Source of the DNA: CAYPEL01 sp036479985
GTDB lineage: Bacteria > Pseudomonadota > Gammaproteobacteria > DSM-19610
Length of the DNA stretch: 64,000 nt
NCBI GenBank assembly: GCA_965224815.1
Contig: CBDDAF010000003.1
Coordinates: 3,038,001 to 3,102,000, forward strand
Direction of reading: 5' to 3'
Position numbers and translations under genes: made by a program. The notes beneath the pieces were generated by a model. The model saw only the letters and a list, made by a program, of their open reading frames with translations. It was not told the DNA's origin and did no database searches. Within the stretch, counting starts at the first letter, position 1. The number at the start of each line of letters is the position of its first letter. Positions 41,908 through 51,655 of this stretch are shown in pieces.

Positions 41908-43703
41908 AAATCTGGCCCAATACTGATATGCAGCCTGAAATTGGAATCCGGATCATCCATTGGATGAGCAAGATCAATTCGGAACATACCGACAGGTGAG
42001 CGCCAGCGAAGTCCAACACCTACACTTTTGAGTAAATCCGGTGCGTCATTAAATGCATCGCCGGTATCAAAAAATAGCGCGACACCAAAAGATTTATAGA
42101 ATAAATGATCAATCTCAATACTGCCGGTAAGTAGATTCTTGCCGCCAATAGTATCGCCCAGGTTGTTGGTTGGCCCTACATCCTGATAGGAATACCCGCG
42201 CAGACTACGGTCGCCACCGGTAAAGAAACGTTGCGAGGGTGGCAATAGATCAAATGCATCCGATACGATGCCACCAGTCTCGACATGCATTAATAAACGT
42301 GAACGTTTTCCCAGTGATATTACACCGCGTAAATCAAGGCTGGCACGTAAAAATGAAGACGATGAAAGTAGAGAGTCAGACGCGCCGTGTATATCCGCGA
42401 TGACGCTATAACCCTTGCGAGGGAAAGTTGGGTTATTGGCCGATTTTCTAGACAGAGTGATGCCGGGATATAAAATATCTGAACGGTCAGCGATACCTCT
42501 GTCAAAAGAAAAATCTTCCTGCAGAAAGTTTAGGTACAAGCGGCGGCGAAAACCTTGCCAGTTTGTAATATGACTGGGTCCGATAATAAGCTGTCGGGTA
42601 TTAATGTCGCCAAATTGTTCTTCCTGAAGTGCTGCAGAGAAAGCCAATTGGTCAGTAAGCTGCTTGCCGATAGGCACGAGATATTGTAATGAAAATGTCT
42701 GTTTGACTTCAGACCACTGAAGGTCGGATTGAAACTGATGGCCACGCCGGTTTAAATGCCTGAATTTAGTACCCAGTGTCAACCTGGGTCCGGTATCTGT
42801 TCCATATCCCAGTCCAATAGAATAGCGTTCTGATTTGCTGGGTCCGGTTTTAATATGTACTGGCACTTTATTGTCAGTAGCTTTATCACGCTGCAAGTCA
42901 ATTTCAACGTGGCTGTAGTAATCGCTGTCATCAAGTCGCAATTGCAGATCAAGTAGTTTATCTGTTTCAAGTGGATCGCCTGTATGTATATTAATGAAGC
43001 GATTAGCCAGATCTTGTTTAATAACAGATTGTTCAAGGTTAATTGGGCCAAAATGATATTGCTCGCCGGTATCAAAATGCAGAAGAATGTTAGCGCGTTG
43101 TTGTTCTGGGATAACGCTCAACTCACTTTTTGTGAAATGTGCATCAAGATATCCTCGGTAATAGGCCGAATCGAACAGAGCTTTTTTAGTGTCTTCATAA
43201 ATTTCGTGCGACAGCTGCGTGTCCTGGGTAAGGTTGCTGTTGTCGATGATATTTTGTAGTGCAGGGTCGGATGCTCCGGCGCCGGTAATCTCAATATCGA
43301 TTATTTTTATGATGGTTGCTAGTCCAGGTTCAATAGAATACCTGGCTTTCCAGTTATCACCTTTTTGTTTGAGTTCACTGACGATAACCGGTTCGTAGTA
43401 ACCAAATGGCTGTAGCGCCTGACGGATTTCACCCGGTGCGCGATGGTGGAGGCGCTTGATTCGGCTGTTAGTTAATGGGCGGACAGGTTCTGCTTGATGA
43501 AAAGGGTTGATACGTTCGAGCAGGGGAGGCTTTTTGGTTTCCTGGACAATACTCAGGTGAGCCTTAACATTCTTCAGTAGCTCACTGTCTTTGAGGATTA
43601 TGCGAATTTTAACCTCAGGTTGCTCTGCGCCAAGCGCGGAGAAATGGAAAAGGGAAATACAAAGACCTGTCAGAATGTTGAGCAGTAAAAGTTTGAAATT
43701 CAC
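41904..43703 (-). CDS. tamA: TamA, outer-membrane BamA-family protein
   Basis: 599 residues with a signal peptide (KLLLLNILTGLCISLFHFSA), three POTRA-like domains (about 25-280) and a 16-strand Omp85 barrel with the conserved motif RFFTGGDRSLRGYSYQDVGP. It is encoded upstream of tamB with a 4-base overlap, as usual for the module. About 1800 bases, slightly longer than E. coli TamA. Confidence 0.92.
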   Translation of the reverse strand: MNFKLLLLNILTGLCISLFHFSALGAEQPEVKIRIILKDSELLKNVKAHLSIVQETKKPPLLERINPFHQAEPVRPLTNSRIKRLHHRAPGEIRQALQPFGYYEPVIVSELKQKGDNWKARYSIEPGLATIIKIIDIEITGAGASDPALQNIIDNSNLTQDTQLSHEIYEDTKKALFDSAYYRGYLDAHFTKSELSVIPEQQRANILLHFDTGEQYHFGPINLEQSVIKQDLANRFINIHTGDPLETDKLLDLQLRLDDSDYYSHVEIDLQRDKATDNKVPVHIKTGPSKSERYSIGLGYGTDTGPRLTLGTKFRHLNRRGHQFQSDLQWSEVKQTFSLQYLVPIGKQLTDQLAFSAALQEEQFGDINTRQLIIGPSHITNWQGFRRRLYLNFLQEDFSFDRGIADRSDILYPGITLSRKSANNPTFPRKGYSVIADIHGASDSLLSSSSFLRASLDLRGVISLGKRSRLLMHVETGGIVSDAFDLLPPSQRFFTGGDRSLRGYSYQDVGPTNNLGDTIGGKNLLTGSIEIDHLFYKSFGVALFFDTGDAFNDAPDLLKSVGVGLRWRSPVGMFRIDLAHPMDDPDSNFRLHISIGPDL

Positions 43704-44063
43704 AGGGCGCTTTCTTTGTATAAATCGTGTGGAATTACCTGGTTGCTATGATACTCGAACCACTAACCGCTGGTAAGTGATGAGGAGACAAATATCTTCA
43801 CCCGGTGAAATTTCCACACCTCTAGGAGACCTCTGTCTAATTTGTGCATCATGCCAAAACATGTAGGAGCGGCTTCAGCCGCGAAAAGTGATGTCGCGGC
43901 CATCGCGGCTGAAGCCGCTCCTACAGATTCTCGCTATTTCGTCAGAGTCTCCCAGAATAGTATCCCTTGGTAATAGTCAGTTATTGACATGGGTCAGATC
44001 ACTATTCCTCAGGTTGTTCTATAGTTTTATAGACGTAGGCGATTGTATGCAAGGAGAAAAGGT
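43704..44063. other. intergenic region with REP copy 7 upstream of the truncated Usp gene
   Basis: No gene seen. It holds the REP-like palindrome at 43862-43926. The last part includes TTGACA-like TTGACATGG (43984) and TATAG stretches that may form a promoter for the gene at 44064. Confidence 0.4.
43862..43926. repeat. REP-like palindrome, copy 7
   Basis: TGTAGGAGCGGCTTCAGCCG and CGGCTGAAGCCGCTCCTACA arms, with the tail ATTCTCGCTATTTCGTCAGA that resembles the tail of copy 8. Confidence 0.9.
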
Positions 44064-44345
44064 GTGCAGATTTATAAACATATCCTGATGGCTGCTGATC
44101 TGGCGAATGAGGATCGTACTGTTGAGAAGAAAGTGGCAGAAATCCAGATAATGACCAAAGCCAAGCTCAGTATTATGCATGTTATTGAGTCACTACCTCC
44201 TGCTTACATTGACGAGACACTGACAAGAAATGCACTGGCGGCGCTCAATAAAATTACAGAGCGTTTGAATACACCAGAGACTAGTCTGGCCACTCAAAGA
44301 GTCTTGACTGTCTGTAAGGCAAGTTTGTATATGGATAAGTCGTGA
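44064..44345 (+). CDS. truncated universal stress protein (UspA N-terminal half)
   Basis: 93 residues from GTG 44064, supported by AAGGAG 7 bases upstream. The start QIYKHILMAADLANEDRTVE and the second strand KLSIMHVIESLPP are typical of UspA. The usual family length is about 140 residues. The C-terminal part with the nucleotide-binding GxxG-type motif is missing, and the frame ends at TGA overlapping the permease start by 4 bases. It may be a decayed gene kept as a translational leader for the permease, or a genuine short variant. Confidence 0.7.
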   Translation: MQIYKHILMAADLANEDRTVEKKVAEIQIMTKAKLSIMHVIESLPPAYIDETLTRNALAALNKITERLNTPETSLATQRVLTVCKASLYMDKS

Positions 44346-45580
44346 AAGCAGATGCAAATCTAGAATCCAAACTGAAGCGATCTCTTTCGCTACCTTTAAT
44401 AACTTTCTATGGTATGGGCAACATACTGGGTGCCGGCGTCTATGTTTTGATCGGGAAGGTGGCAGGTCACGCTGGCAACTATGCGCCAATTGCCTTTTTG
44501 CTCGCCTCATTGCTCGCCTGTCTGACTGCATTTACTTATGCAGAATTGTCCTCACGTTATCCGGTTAGTGCAGGCGAAGCAGTTTATTTGCAGAAGGGAT
44601 TTGCTAAGCGCTGGTTATCAGTGCTGGTAGGATTATTAATCATCCTTGCCGGTGTTGTATCAGCAGCAACGCTCACTAGAGGTTTCGTAGGATACCTACA
44701 AGTATTTATAGAGGTGCCATCGGTGCTTGTCATGTTGTTTGTTGTTGCCGGAATGGGCGCCCTTGCTGCATGGGGTATCAGTGAATCAATTCGTGTTGCA
44801 GCGGTTTTAACGCTGTTTGAGATATTTGGTTTGTTAATGATTATATGGGTTGTACGACCAGATTTAAGTACGACTATCGAACAGTTAAACCACAGCTTGC
44901 CACCTGCAAATACCGGCGTCTGGCAGGGAATCCTGATGGGAAGCTTTCTGGCTTTCTATGCGTTCATCGGTTTTGAAGATATGGTTAATGTCGCAGAGGA
45001 AGTGCAGAATCCATGGCGTAATTTACCATTAGCTATCTTGTTGGCATTATTCATATCCAGTCTATTGTATTTCGTGGTTGCCTTTGTTGCGGTTGCTAGA
45101 TTCACGCCAGAAGAACTGGCTGCTTCCGAAGCGCCATTAGCCTACATCTATCAACAAGCAACTGGAAAAACGCCAACGGTCATCAGTTTGATTGGACTGT
45201 TTGCGGTTATCAACGGCGCACTTATACAAATTATTATGGCTGCACGGGTGCTTTATGGATTGGCACGGCAAGGTTGGATTCCTCAATCACTGGGTATTAT
45301 TCACCCACGTACTCAAACACCATTACTGGCAACAGGTTTGGTCTCAGTATCGGTACTGGTGATGGCGCTCTGGTTACCTATCGAACAGCTGGCAAAGACA
45401 ACCAGTTATTTTATATTGACCGTGTTTGCGCTGGTCAATCTGGCATTGTGGCGTATTAAAACTACCCAGAGTAGTGAGACTACACCGTTTGCGATTCCTA
45501 CGTGGATACCCTTATTGGGTTTTATTCTGACTACGACATTTCTGCTCTATCAGGCATATGTTTCGAGTTGGCAGGCCTGA
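44342..45580 (+). CDS. APC family amino-acid/organic-cation permease
   Basis: 412 residues with about 12 membrane helices. The first-helix motif ITFYGMGNILGAGVYVLIG and the FYAFIGFEDMVNVAEEVQNP segment are diagnostic of the amino acid-polyamine-organocation superfamily. Starts with GTG in a GTGA overlap with the truncated stress protein. Substrate unknown. Confidence 0.85.
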   Translation: MKADANLESKLKRSLSLPLITFYGMGNILGAGVYVLIGKVAGHAGNYAPIAFLLASLLACLTAFTYAELSSRYPVSAGEAVYLQKGFAKRWLSVLVGLLIILAGVVSAATLTRGFVGYLQVFIEVPSVLVMLFVVAGMGALAAWGISESIRVAAVLTLFEIFGLLMIIWVVRPDLSTTIEQLNHSLPPANTGVWQGILMGSFLAFYAFIGFEDMVNVAEEVQNPWRNLPLAILLALFISSLLYFVVAFVAVARFTPEELAASEAPLAYIYQQATGKTPTVISLIGLFAVINGALIQIIMAARVLYGLARQGWIPQSLGIIHPRTQTPLLATGLVSVSVLVMALWLPIEQLAKTTSYFILTVFALVNLALWRIKTTQSSETTPFAIPTWIPLLGFILTTTFLLYQAYVSSWQA

Positions 45581-45645
45581 ATTGTCTGGCGACGCTGAAC
45601 AATGACATAATATTCAATCAGTATTTTGTGATGCCTCATCTGTGT

Positions 45646-46362
45646 ATGCCCCGAAAGAAAAAACAACGCGTTTTATCCAAACTGCTCATACGTTGGGCTG
45701 GCAATTTATTGCTCTCGTTTATTCTGGTCACTTGGTTGGTGGTCTTAATCTTACGGTTTATAAATCCTCCAGTGACTGCATTCATGCTTCTGCAAAACCA
45801 GGGTGGTAGTGTGCATGGCAGCTATGCTTATCGATGGACAGATTGGCACAAACTTGGTTCGACGGCTGCGTTGGCAGTCATGGCAGCAGAAGATCAGAAA
45901 TTCCCGGATCATCATGGTTTTGATGTTAGTGCGATACATAAAGCAGTGGTTGAACAAATTGATGGGTCAGGATTTAGAGGAGCATCTACGATTACGCAAC
46001 AAGTGGCAAAAAACCTTTTTCTATGGCCTGGACGAAGCTACTTTCGCAAACTTATTGAAGCCTATTTTGCAGCTATAATCGAAATCACCTGGTCAAAACA
46101 GCGCATACTGGAAATCTATCTCAACATAGCTGAATTTGGCCGTGGTATCTACGGCATACCTGCGGCCAGTCAACATTATTTCGGAAAACTTCCGGTACAG
46201 TTGAGCAACGCTGATTCAGCATTGCTCGCAGCAGTACTGCCGAATCCGAAAAAATTACATGTGAATAATCCCTCCAGTTATGTTCGCGAACGGCAACGAT
46301 GGATTATTGAGTATATGCAGCGGCTCAAGCGTGACGGCTGGTTGGAACGAGTTAAAGATTGA
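45646..46362 (+). CDS. mtgA: monofunctional biosynthetic peptidoglycan transglycosylase
   Basis: About 238 residues from ATG 45646 (a second ATG at 45631 is possible; neither has a good ribosome site, and the frame is open to 45502 inside the permease gene). One N-terminal membrane helix (LLLSFILVTWLVVLILRFI) is followed by the GT51 domain with AAEDQKFPDHHGFD (catalytic Glu), GASTITQQVAKNLFLW and RILEIYLNIAEFG. Makes glycan strands from lipid II without a transpeptidase domain. Confidence 0.92.
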   Translation: MPRKKKQRVLSKLLIRWAGNLLLSFILVTWLVVLILRFINPPVTAFMLLQNQGGSVHGSYAYRWTDWHKLGSTAALAVMAAEDQKFPDHHGFDVSAIHKAVVEQIDGSGFRGASTITQQVAKNLFLWPGRSYFRKLIEAYFAAIIEITWSKQRILEIYLNIAEFGRGIYGIPAASQHYFGKLPVQLSNADSALLAAVLPNPKKLHVNNPSSYVRERQRWIIEYMQRLKRDGWLERVKD

Positions 46363-46377
46363 TAGAGGTACCGCTGA

Positions 46378-47076
46378 TTAATCGTGTGTGGCACTTTTAA
46401 ATAATTTCGGATTTTTGGCTATAAAGTGTTTTACCAGTCGGTCAGCCAATAGTGAGTCACCATCTTTGACATAGTGATAGCCAATCAAGGCGGCTACAAA
46501 GCTACCGGTGGCATTTACCATGAGGTCAGTCATAGTGTCGACGAGACCAGATTTCTGCATGTTGATCTTAAAACTCCAGTCCATAGAAAATTCAAAAATC
46601 TCCCACAGTGTTCCCACTGTTATAGCAAATCCAAACGAGGTTACGGCCACATAAAAGGGTGGTATCTGGATACGCCGGGTACGGTAAAAAACATAAACAA
46701 ACAGAAAGCCGATCAGACCCATGACCAGTGCCGAGAAACTATGCAACATTAAATCCCACCACCAGAATCGTTCATAGAAATCACTGATTTCACCCAGTGC
46801 GAAAGCAGCGTACAACATCAGGCAATTTATCAAGGTGAATTCTATGGGTAGATGAACGCCAAGTTGGCGTTCTACCAGCGCAGGTAAAAATGTTAGCGCG
46901 AGTACAAGTGAGGCCATAAATACAATGTTGTACTGCTGATCGATCAGGGCAGCAACCAGAATGCTTGCCAGTGCAAATTGCAATAAAATTGATAACCAGG
47001 TTTGCACTCGTTCAGCCCAGTCATCGGGGAACAACCATCGAATAATAAAATTATCTGTTTTTAATTTGCGAGTCAT
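46378..47076 (-). CDS. integral membrane protein (DUF2238/YjdF-like)
   Basis: 232 residues with six hydrophobic segments and the conserved pieces WWWDLMLHSFSALVMG, GTLWEIFEFSMD and VDTMTDLMVNATGS. These match the DUF2238-type family of unknown function. It is convergent with mtgA and its start is clear of neighbours. Confidence 0.72.
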   Translation of the reverse strand: MTRKLKTDNFIIRWLFPDDWAERVQTWLSILLQFALASILVAALIDQQYNIVFMASLVLALTFLPALVERQLGVHLPIEFTLINCLMLYAAFALGEISDFYERFWWWDLMLHSFSALVMGLIGFLFVYVFYRTRRIQIPPFYVAVTSFGFAITVGTLWEIFEFSMDWSFKINMQKSGLVDTMTDLMVNATGSFVAALIGYHYVKDGDSLLADRLVKHFIAKNPKLFKSATHD

Positions 47077-47429
47077 GATTTCATTGTAGTATTAACACTG
47101 TTGAGCTCATTCAGGCTCAAATAGTTAAATAAATTATAAGGAATAACTCATAACTAACTGTAATAATTATATATTATATGAAATTCTAATATAGACTTTG
47201 GGATATTAATTTAACCGTCTGCATCTATTATAATGTTACCCAGCAGCGAGCAACCCTCTCTCTTTATGACTTAGGTCAAAAGAAACTGAAACTTCCCATT
47301 GGATAATCGTTTAGTGCAAGAAGAGAGGGGACGGGATGTTGTCCAGCAGGTAATTAATTTCCGGTAAATAGATTCAACATTTGTTGACTATGGTGAAATC
47401 GAATTAACATAAACAATAGGACGTGAGTA
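47077..47429. other. intergenic region upstream of cytochrome c5
   Basis: No gene seen. It is very AT-rich around 47140-47200 and contains TTGACTATGG (47383) shortly before the cytochrome gene. It may hold promoters for both divergent genes. No repeat element was recognised. Confidence 0.4.
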
Positions 47430-47735
47430 ATGAAAAAATTAGTAATTAGCTTAATCGCTCTTTTTGCTATCAGTGGTGTTGTCAATGCAGAAGATGCGCC
47501 TGGCAAGGCAACCTATGATACCAAGTGCGCAGTCTGTCACGCCTCTGGTGTAGCAGGCGCTCCAAAATTGGGTGACAAAGAAGCCTGGGCGCCGCGTATT
47601 GCAACTGGTATGGATGCTCTGATGAAGAGTTCAATAGAAGGTAAAAATGCGATGCCACCAAAAGGCACTTGCATGGACTGTTCTGATGCGGATCTTAAAG
47701 CGGCAGTGGAATACATGACAGCTGCATCCAAGTAA
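47430..47735 (+). CDS. cytochrome c5 family protein
   Basis: 101 residues with a signal peptide (cleavage after VNA). Haem site CAVCH at about 35-39, axial Met in AMPPKG at about 76, and two extra cysteines in GTCMDCSD typical of the c5 fold. A small periplasmic electron carrier. It is followed by a clear terminator and stands alone. Confidence 0.9.
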   Translation: MKKLVISLIALFAISGVVNAEDAPGKATYDTKCAVCHASGVAGAPKLGDKEAWAPRIATGMDALMKSSIEGKNAMPPKGTCMDCSDADLKAAVEYMTAASK

Positions 47736-47762
47736 ATCTGTTCGAGTACTTGTGATAATTTA

Positions 47763-47795
47763 AAAAGTCCCTGATTGGATCAGGGGCTTTTTTTA
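47763..47795 (+). terminator. rho-independent terminator after cytochrome c5
   Basis: CCCTGAT and ATCAGGG pair around TGG, extended by AAAG/CTTT, and are followed by a run of seven T. Confidence 0.85.
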
Positions 47796-47819
47796 TGTTC
47801 TTTTTCAGGAGATATGAAT

Positions 47820-48020
47820 ATGAAAAAAAATGTCGGGTCTATTGACCGTGGGATTCGAGTTATCCTGGGTATTGCATTAATCAGCCAGGTATTTGTTGGC
47901 CCGATCGGTCCAGTTATATGGGGCTGGTTTGGTGTCGTGCCGTTGGCAACCGCATTGTTTGGCTGGTGTCCTCCCTATGCTTTGCTGGGTATTGGCACTT
48001 GCCCAATGAAAAAAGATTAA
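47820..48020 (+). CDS. small DUF2892 (YgaP transmembrane-like) protein
   Basis: 66 residues from the ATG at 47820; CAGGAG 7 bases upstream decides it over the ATG two codons earlier. KNVGSIDRGIRVILGIALIS opens the DUF2892 domain with two membrane helices, and the C terminus has the FGWCPPYALLGIGTCP motif with its two cysteines. Function unknown; it could be membrane sulfur-relay related as in YgaP. Confidence 0.82.
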   Translation: MKKNVGSIDRGIRVILGIALISQVFVGPIGPVIWGWFGVVPLATALFGWCPPYALLGIGTCPMKKD

Positions 48021-48081
48021 GTTTTAAATCAATGACACCTCTAATGTGTCGTGTATTTTATTAATGTGTAAAGTTTAAATT

Positions 48082-48146
48082 CTGTAGGAGCGGCTTTAGC
48101 CGCGATGGGGCTGCATTGTCCATCGCGGCTAAAGCCGCTCCTACAG
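48082..48146. repeat. REP-like palindrome, copy 8
   Basis: CTGTAGGAGCGGCTTTAGCC and GGCTAAAGCCGCTCCTACAG arms, followed by ATTCTCGCTAATTAATCAGA. It lies between the convergent DUF2892 and GlcG-like genes. Confidence 0.9.
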
Positions 48147-48180
48147 ATTCTCGCTAATTAATCAGAGGTTTCCTTAAGCT

Positions 48181-48681
48181 TCAGTCTGCAAAATCCAGCC
48201 GTTCTTGTACGGCATCGATACCTTGCCGGGAACAAGTCTCATCTTTTCCGCCGCCCGGTGCACCGCTTACACCTACAGCACCAATCAGAGACCCTGAAAA
48301 CTGAATCGGTAAGCCGCCTTGCATTAGCAGCACACCATCCAGTTCATTCAATTCGTCCCGAATGCGCGCCATGCTTTCGCGCAAATCCCCGGAACTTGAA
48401 TTCGACATCACCACCGCATTGGCTTTGGCCTGTGCAATCTGCACCATATACTTGCTGACAAACACATCGCGCATAATAACGATGGGGTCACCACTTCGGT
48501 CAGTAACTACCACGGCTATTTGATAACCGTTCTTGCGGCAAGCAGCGATGGCCGCTGTGGCAATGTCGCTCGCCAGATCCAGTCCGAGCAGACGGGTAGG
48601 CACCAGGTCATCAGCGTATGCATTGCCTGATAGATGCATGATCAAAAGTAAACTAGCTAACAGTTTGTTGAAATAACCCAT
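48181..48681 (-). CDS. GlcG/HbpS family haem-binding-like protein, secreted
   Basis: 166 residues with a signal peptide (cleavage after AYA). The GlcG/HbpS domain is shown by DIATAAIAACRKNGYQIAVV, DRSGDPIVIMRD and GLPIQFSGSLIGAVGVSGAP. Family members bind haem or small corrinoids, or have no known ligand. A lone gene with a REP at its 3' end. Confidence 0.82.
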   Translation of the reverse strand: MGYFNKLLASLLLIMHLSGNAYADDLVPTRLLGLDLASDIATAAIAACRKNGYQIAVVVTDRSGDPIVIMRDVFVSKYMVQIAQAKANAVVMSNSSSGDLRESMARIRDELNELDGVLLMQGGLPIQFSGSLIGAVGVSGAPGGGKDETCSRQGIDAVQERLDFAD

Positions 48682-48912
48682 GTTTCATCTCCTATAGGTA
48701 GTCATACCTTAACTATATTCCAATCCTTCCATCGCCTTACTTGTGCGGCTATTTGTCGTAAACAAATAAAATATTGAGAGGGTATAATAGTATAAGCCAT
48801 TGAATATATTAGATATACGCTCGTGCTGTAAATTTAATGTGAAAATGCTATGCATTAAATCCATTATTATGCTATATTATGTGTAGAGATTAGTTATTCA
48901 ATAGGCATCACC

Positions 48913-49632
48913 ATGAAAATAAGTGAAAAAGACAAAGCGAAAACCCAGGTGAAAATCCTTAATGCTTCCGTGGAAGTGATTACAGAAAAGGGTTTTAAAT
49001 CAGCCTCCATGCGCGAAATTGCGAGCCGCGCCGGGGTTGGTGATGCGACGATTTATAACTATTTCCCTTCTAAAGAGAAATTACTCTACGGTTATTGCGA
49101 ATACATGCAGCAACAGTCGATGGATCAACTCAGGGGTATTGAGAACTTCCATGAATATTCGCTGCAGGAACAGTTGCAACAGTTTGTTGAAACACAATTA
49201 GAGCTATGGCTGCCCGCCAGGGAATTTCTGCGTGAAGTATTCAAGCTCACTTATTACTCCCCGGTTGCTGGCGCTGCACATCTGGACGGCACCAGAAAAC
49301 TATTCAACCGGATCGTGACGGATCTGCTCGAAGCTGCCATTGAGGCCGAAGAAATTCCGCAACAACCTTACCAGGATTTATTGCCACGCCTGTTCTGGGA
49401 TTACCAGACAGGGGTGCTGGCTTACTGGATTAATGACGACTCTGAAGATTTTGCCAACACGACACAGCTGGTGGATAAAAGTATGGACATCATCGCCAGC
49501 ATTTTACATCAGGGCATGATCGGCAAATCGCTTGATCTGGTTTCATTTTTATTCCGTAGCTCATGTGATGACACACTTTGGCGAATTGATGCCTGGCTCA
49601 TCAACAACACAAGCGACATCGAATTTGGTTAA
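48913..49632 (+). CDS. TetR family transcriptional regulator
   Basis: 239 residues. The helix-turn-helix is at about 28-52 (MREIASRAGVGDATIYNYFP), followed by a helical ligand domain. The upstream region is AT-rich with TATAAT at 48783. It precedes the ABC1 kinase gene by 17-23 bases and probably shares its transcript. Confidence 0.88.
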   Translation: MKISEKDKAKTQVKILNASVEVITEKGFKSASMREIASRAGVGDATIYNYFPSKEKLLYGYCEYMQQQSMDQLRGIENFHEYSLQEQLQQFVETQLELWLPAREFLREVFKLTYYSPVAGAAHLDGTRKLFNRIVTDLLEAAIEAEEIPQQPYQDLLPRLFWDYQTGVLAYWINDDSEDFANTTQLVDKSMDIIASILHQGMIGKSLDLVSFLFRSSCDDTLWRIDAWLINNTSDIEFG

Positions 49633-49649
49633 ACGCCATTTTATGGGGA

Positions 49650-50942
49650 ATGAAAATGAGTCCTAAAGTCCCTAAAGGAAAACTGGTGCGCAGTAGTATT
49701 GCGGGTGCGGCCGCCGTGAAAGTGGGAGCGGGGCATTTAAAACACAGTGTTAAACGGCCTTTTCTATCTGCTGAAAAGCATCAGAAGAATAATGAAAAAC
49801 TGCATAATGATAATGCAAAGATTCTTTTTAAGGCGCTCACCCAGCTGCGCGGTACTGCATTAAAAATAGCGCAAATGGTCGGCATGGAGCAGGGGCTACT
49901 GCCGGATGCTTATCGCCGTGAGTTGGAAAAATCATTTCATCAGGTGCCGCCACTCAATCGTGTCCTGGTGCGCAAACTCATCATGAGCGAGTTCGACAAA
50001 ACGCCTGAAAAACTGTTCGCACACTTTGAACCCCAGGCCTTTGCCGCAGCCAGTCTCGGACAGGTTCACAAAGCAAAAAACAGTGCAGGTGAAGAACTGG
50101 CTGTAAAGATCCAGTACCCCGGCATTGATGTGGCGATCGAAAGTGATCTGGCATTAATACGCAAGCTGGCGCTAGGCATGTCAAATACCAAACTCATCTT
50201 ACATTCACTGGATGAAATAGCATCGCGCTTAAAAGAAGAGGTCGATTACAGCATTGAAGCCAAAAATACCCAGTGGTTTCAGGAAAACGTAACACTCAAG
50301 GGAATCTCTATTCCATCGGTTTATCCCGAGTTGAGCAGCCAACGCGTATTGACCACCGGTTTCATGCAGGGGTTACACCTTGAGGACTGGCTGGCAACCA
50401 ATCCCTCTCAGTCCACCCGAAATGAAACGGCGCAATTGCTTTACGACTTTTTTATTCATTCATCGAATGACCTGCAATGCCTGCACGCCGATCCAAACCC
50501 GGGCAACTACCTATTTAATGAAGACGGTTCCATTAGTGTGATTGATTTTGGCTGTGTCCGGAAAATGTCCGATAAATTTACTGCACTGTTTCCACGCATC
50601 CTGCTTGCCTACATGAATGATGATTCACAGTCACTATTTGCAGCTTACAAAGAAATGGGCATGTCGTATGAAAATTTCGATGACGACTTTTATCAAAAGG
50701 CACTGCGTCCCTTTGGGCAATGGGTGACGCAGCCTTTTAGGAACGACAGCTTTGATTTCGGCAAGTACGCTACATATTCAGAGCAGGGGAAAGAACCGAT
50801 GAAGAACCTGCATGATTCTTTCAAACTGGACTATATCGCCGAGGAATTTATTTTTCATAACAGAACCATCTACGGACTGCTGAAAATATTTGAACGTATG
50901 GGTGCGACAGTACGTTTGCGGCATCACTGGGTTAGTGAATGA
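49650..50942 (+). CDS. AarF/UbiB (ABC1) atypical kinase family protein
   Basis: About 430 residues. The KxGQ-like motif region reads TALKIAQMVGMEQGLLPDAY, the nucleotide site AAASLGQVHKA and AVKIQYPG, and the catalytic part HADPNPGNY followed by VIDFGCVR. This is the UbiB/COQ8 fold. The ATG at 49656 has TGGGGA at a better distance than the ATG at 49650. It is encoded with a TetR regulator, not with ubiquinone genes, so its target may not be ubiquinone synthesis. Confidence 0.85.
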   Translation: MKMSPKVPKGKLVRSSIAGAAAVKVGAGHLKHSVKRPFLSAEKHQKNNEKLHNDNAKILFKALTQLRGTALKIAQMVGMEQGLLPDAYRRELEKSFHQVPPLNRVLVRKLIMSEFDKTPEKLFAHFEPQAFAAASLGQVHKAKNSAGEELAVKIQYPGIDVAIESDLALIRKLALGMSNTKLILHSLDEIASRLKEEVDYSIEAKNTQWFQENVTLKGISIPSVYPELSSQRVLTTGFMQGLHLEDWLATNPSQSTRNETAQLLYDFFIHSSNDLQCLHADPNPGNYLFNEDGSISVIDFGCVRKMSDKFTALFPRILLAYMNDDSQSLFAAYKEMGMSYENFDDDFYQKALRPFGQWVTQPFRNDSFDFGKYATYSEQGKEPMKNLHDSFKLDYIAEEFIFHNRTIYGLLKIFERMGATVRLRHHWVSE

Positions 50943-51049
50943 ATTGTATATACATTAAATATTTGAGGAGAAAATAATAATCACACTTAATGAAAGAAAT
51001 AATTCTGAAACTATTTATTAATTAACTTAATTAAAGTAAGGGGAATAAC

Positions 51050-51586
51050 ATGACTATAAAACCATTTATAGGTACCGCCATTCTATTAATTGCCACTGCG
51101 GGCGAAGTGAACGCTAGTGATTTTTATATGGGTGCAAAGCTTAGAAATATTGATGTGAAATTTAATCGTGACCTGGATGAATCCGCAAGAACGCTTGGCG
51201 TGTTGTTGGGATATAAACTGGCCTCAACTGACTGGGTAGCCTTTGCTGTGGAAGCCGAGTTTGCAAAATCAGTCGCTGATGGTGAGCTTGATGATCCACT
51301 TGTCTATCCTGTGAAAGGTAAATGGGATATCAAAACACAAGCAATCTATGGTGTGTTTACTTTTGGTACGAAAGTTTACGGTAAAGTCAAACTTGGAACC
51401 TCGCGTAATGAGATATCCAGAAATGGTGTAGGGGCCTTCCATAAGAGTTATAAAACCGGCCCTGCTGCTGGTATCGGGGTCGGAGTTAATTTTACTACCA
51501 ACATGATGGTTGAAGTGGAGCGCACGTTTGATAGCGGTGGTAATGATTATGAAGGATACAGCATAGGCGTGAATTACCGCTTTTAG
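51050..51586 (+). CDS. small outer-membrane beta-barrel protein
   Basis: 178 residues with a signal peptide (cleavage after VNA) and alternating strands ending in YEGYSIGVNYRF (terminal Phe), typical of an eight-stranded barrel (OmpA-like porin fold). AGGGG precedes the ATG by 7 bases. Function unknown. It lies after the ABC1 kinase gene on the same strand with a 107-base gap. Confidence 0.75.
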   Translation: MTIKPFIGTAILLIATAGEVNASDFYMGAKLRNIDVKFNRDLDESARTLGVLLGYKLASTDWVAFAVEAEFAKSVADGELDDPLVYPVKGKWDIKTQAIYGVFTFGTKVYGKVKLGTSRNEISRNGVGAFHKSYKTGPAAGIGVGVNFTTNMMVEVERTFDSGGNDYEGYSIGVNYRF

Positions 51587-51655
51587 TTTTTAAAAATACA
51601 AAATAATTCAGAAAGTATTTTACATTTAGGGGAACTTTGATTTATTTGCGAGCAT

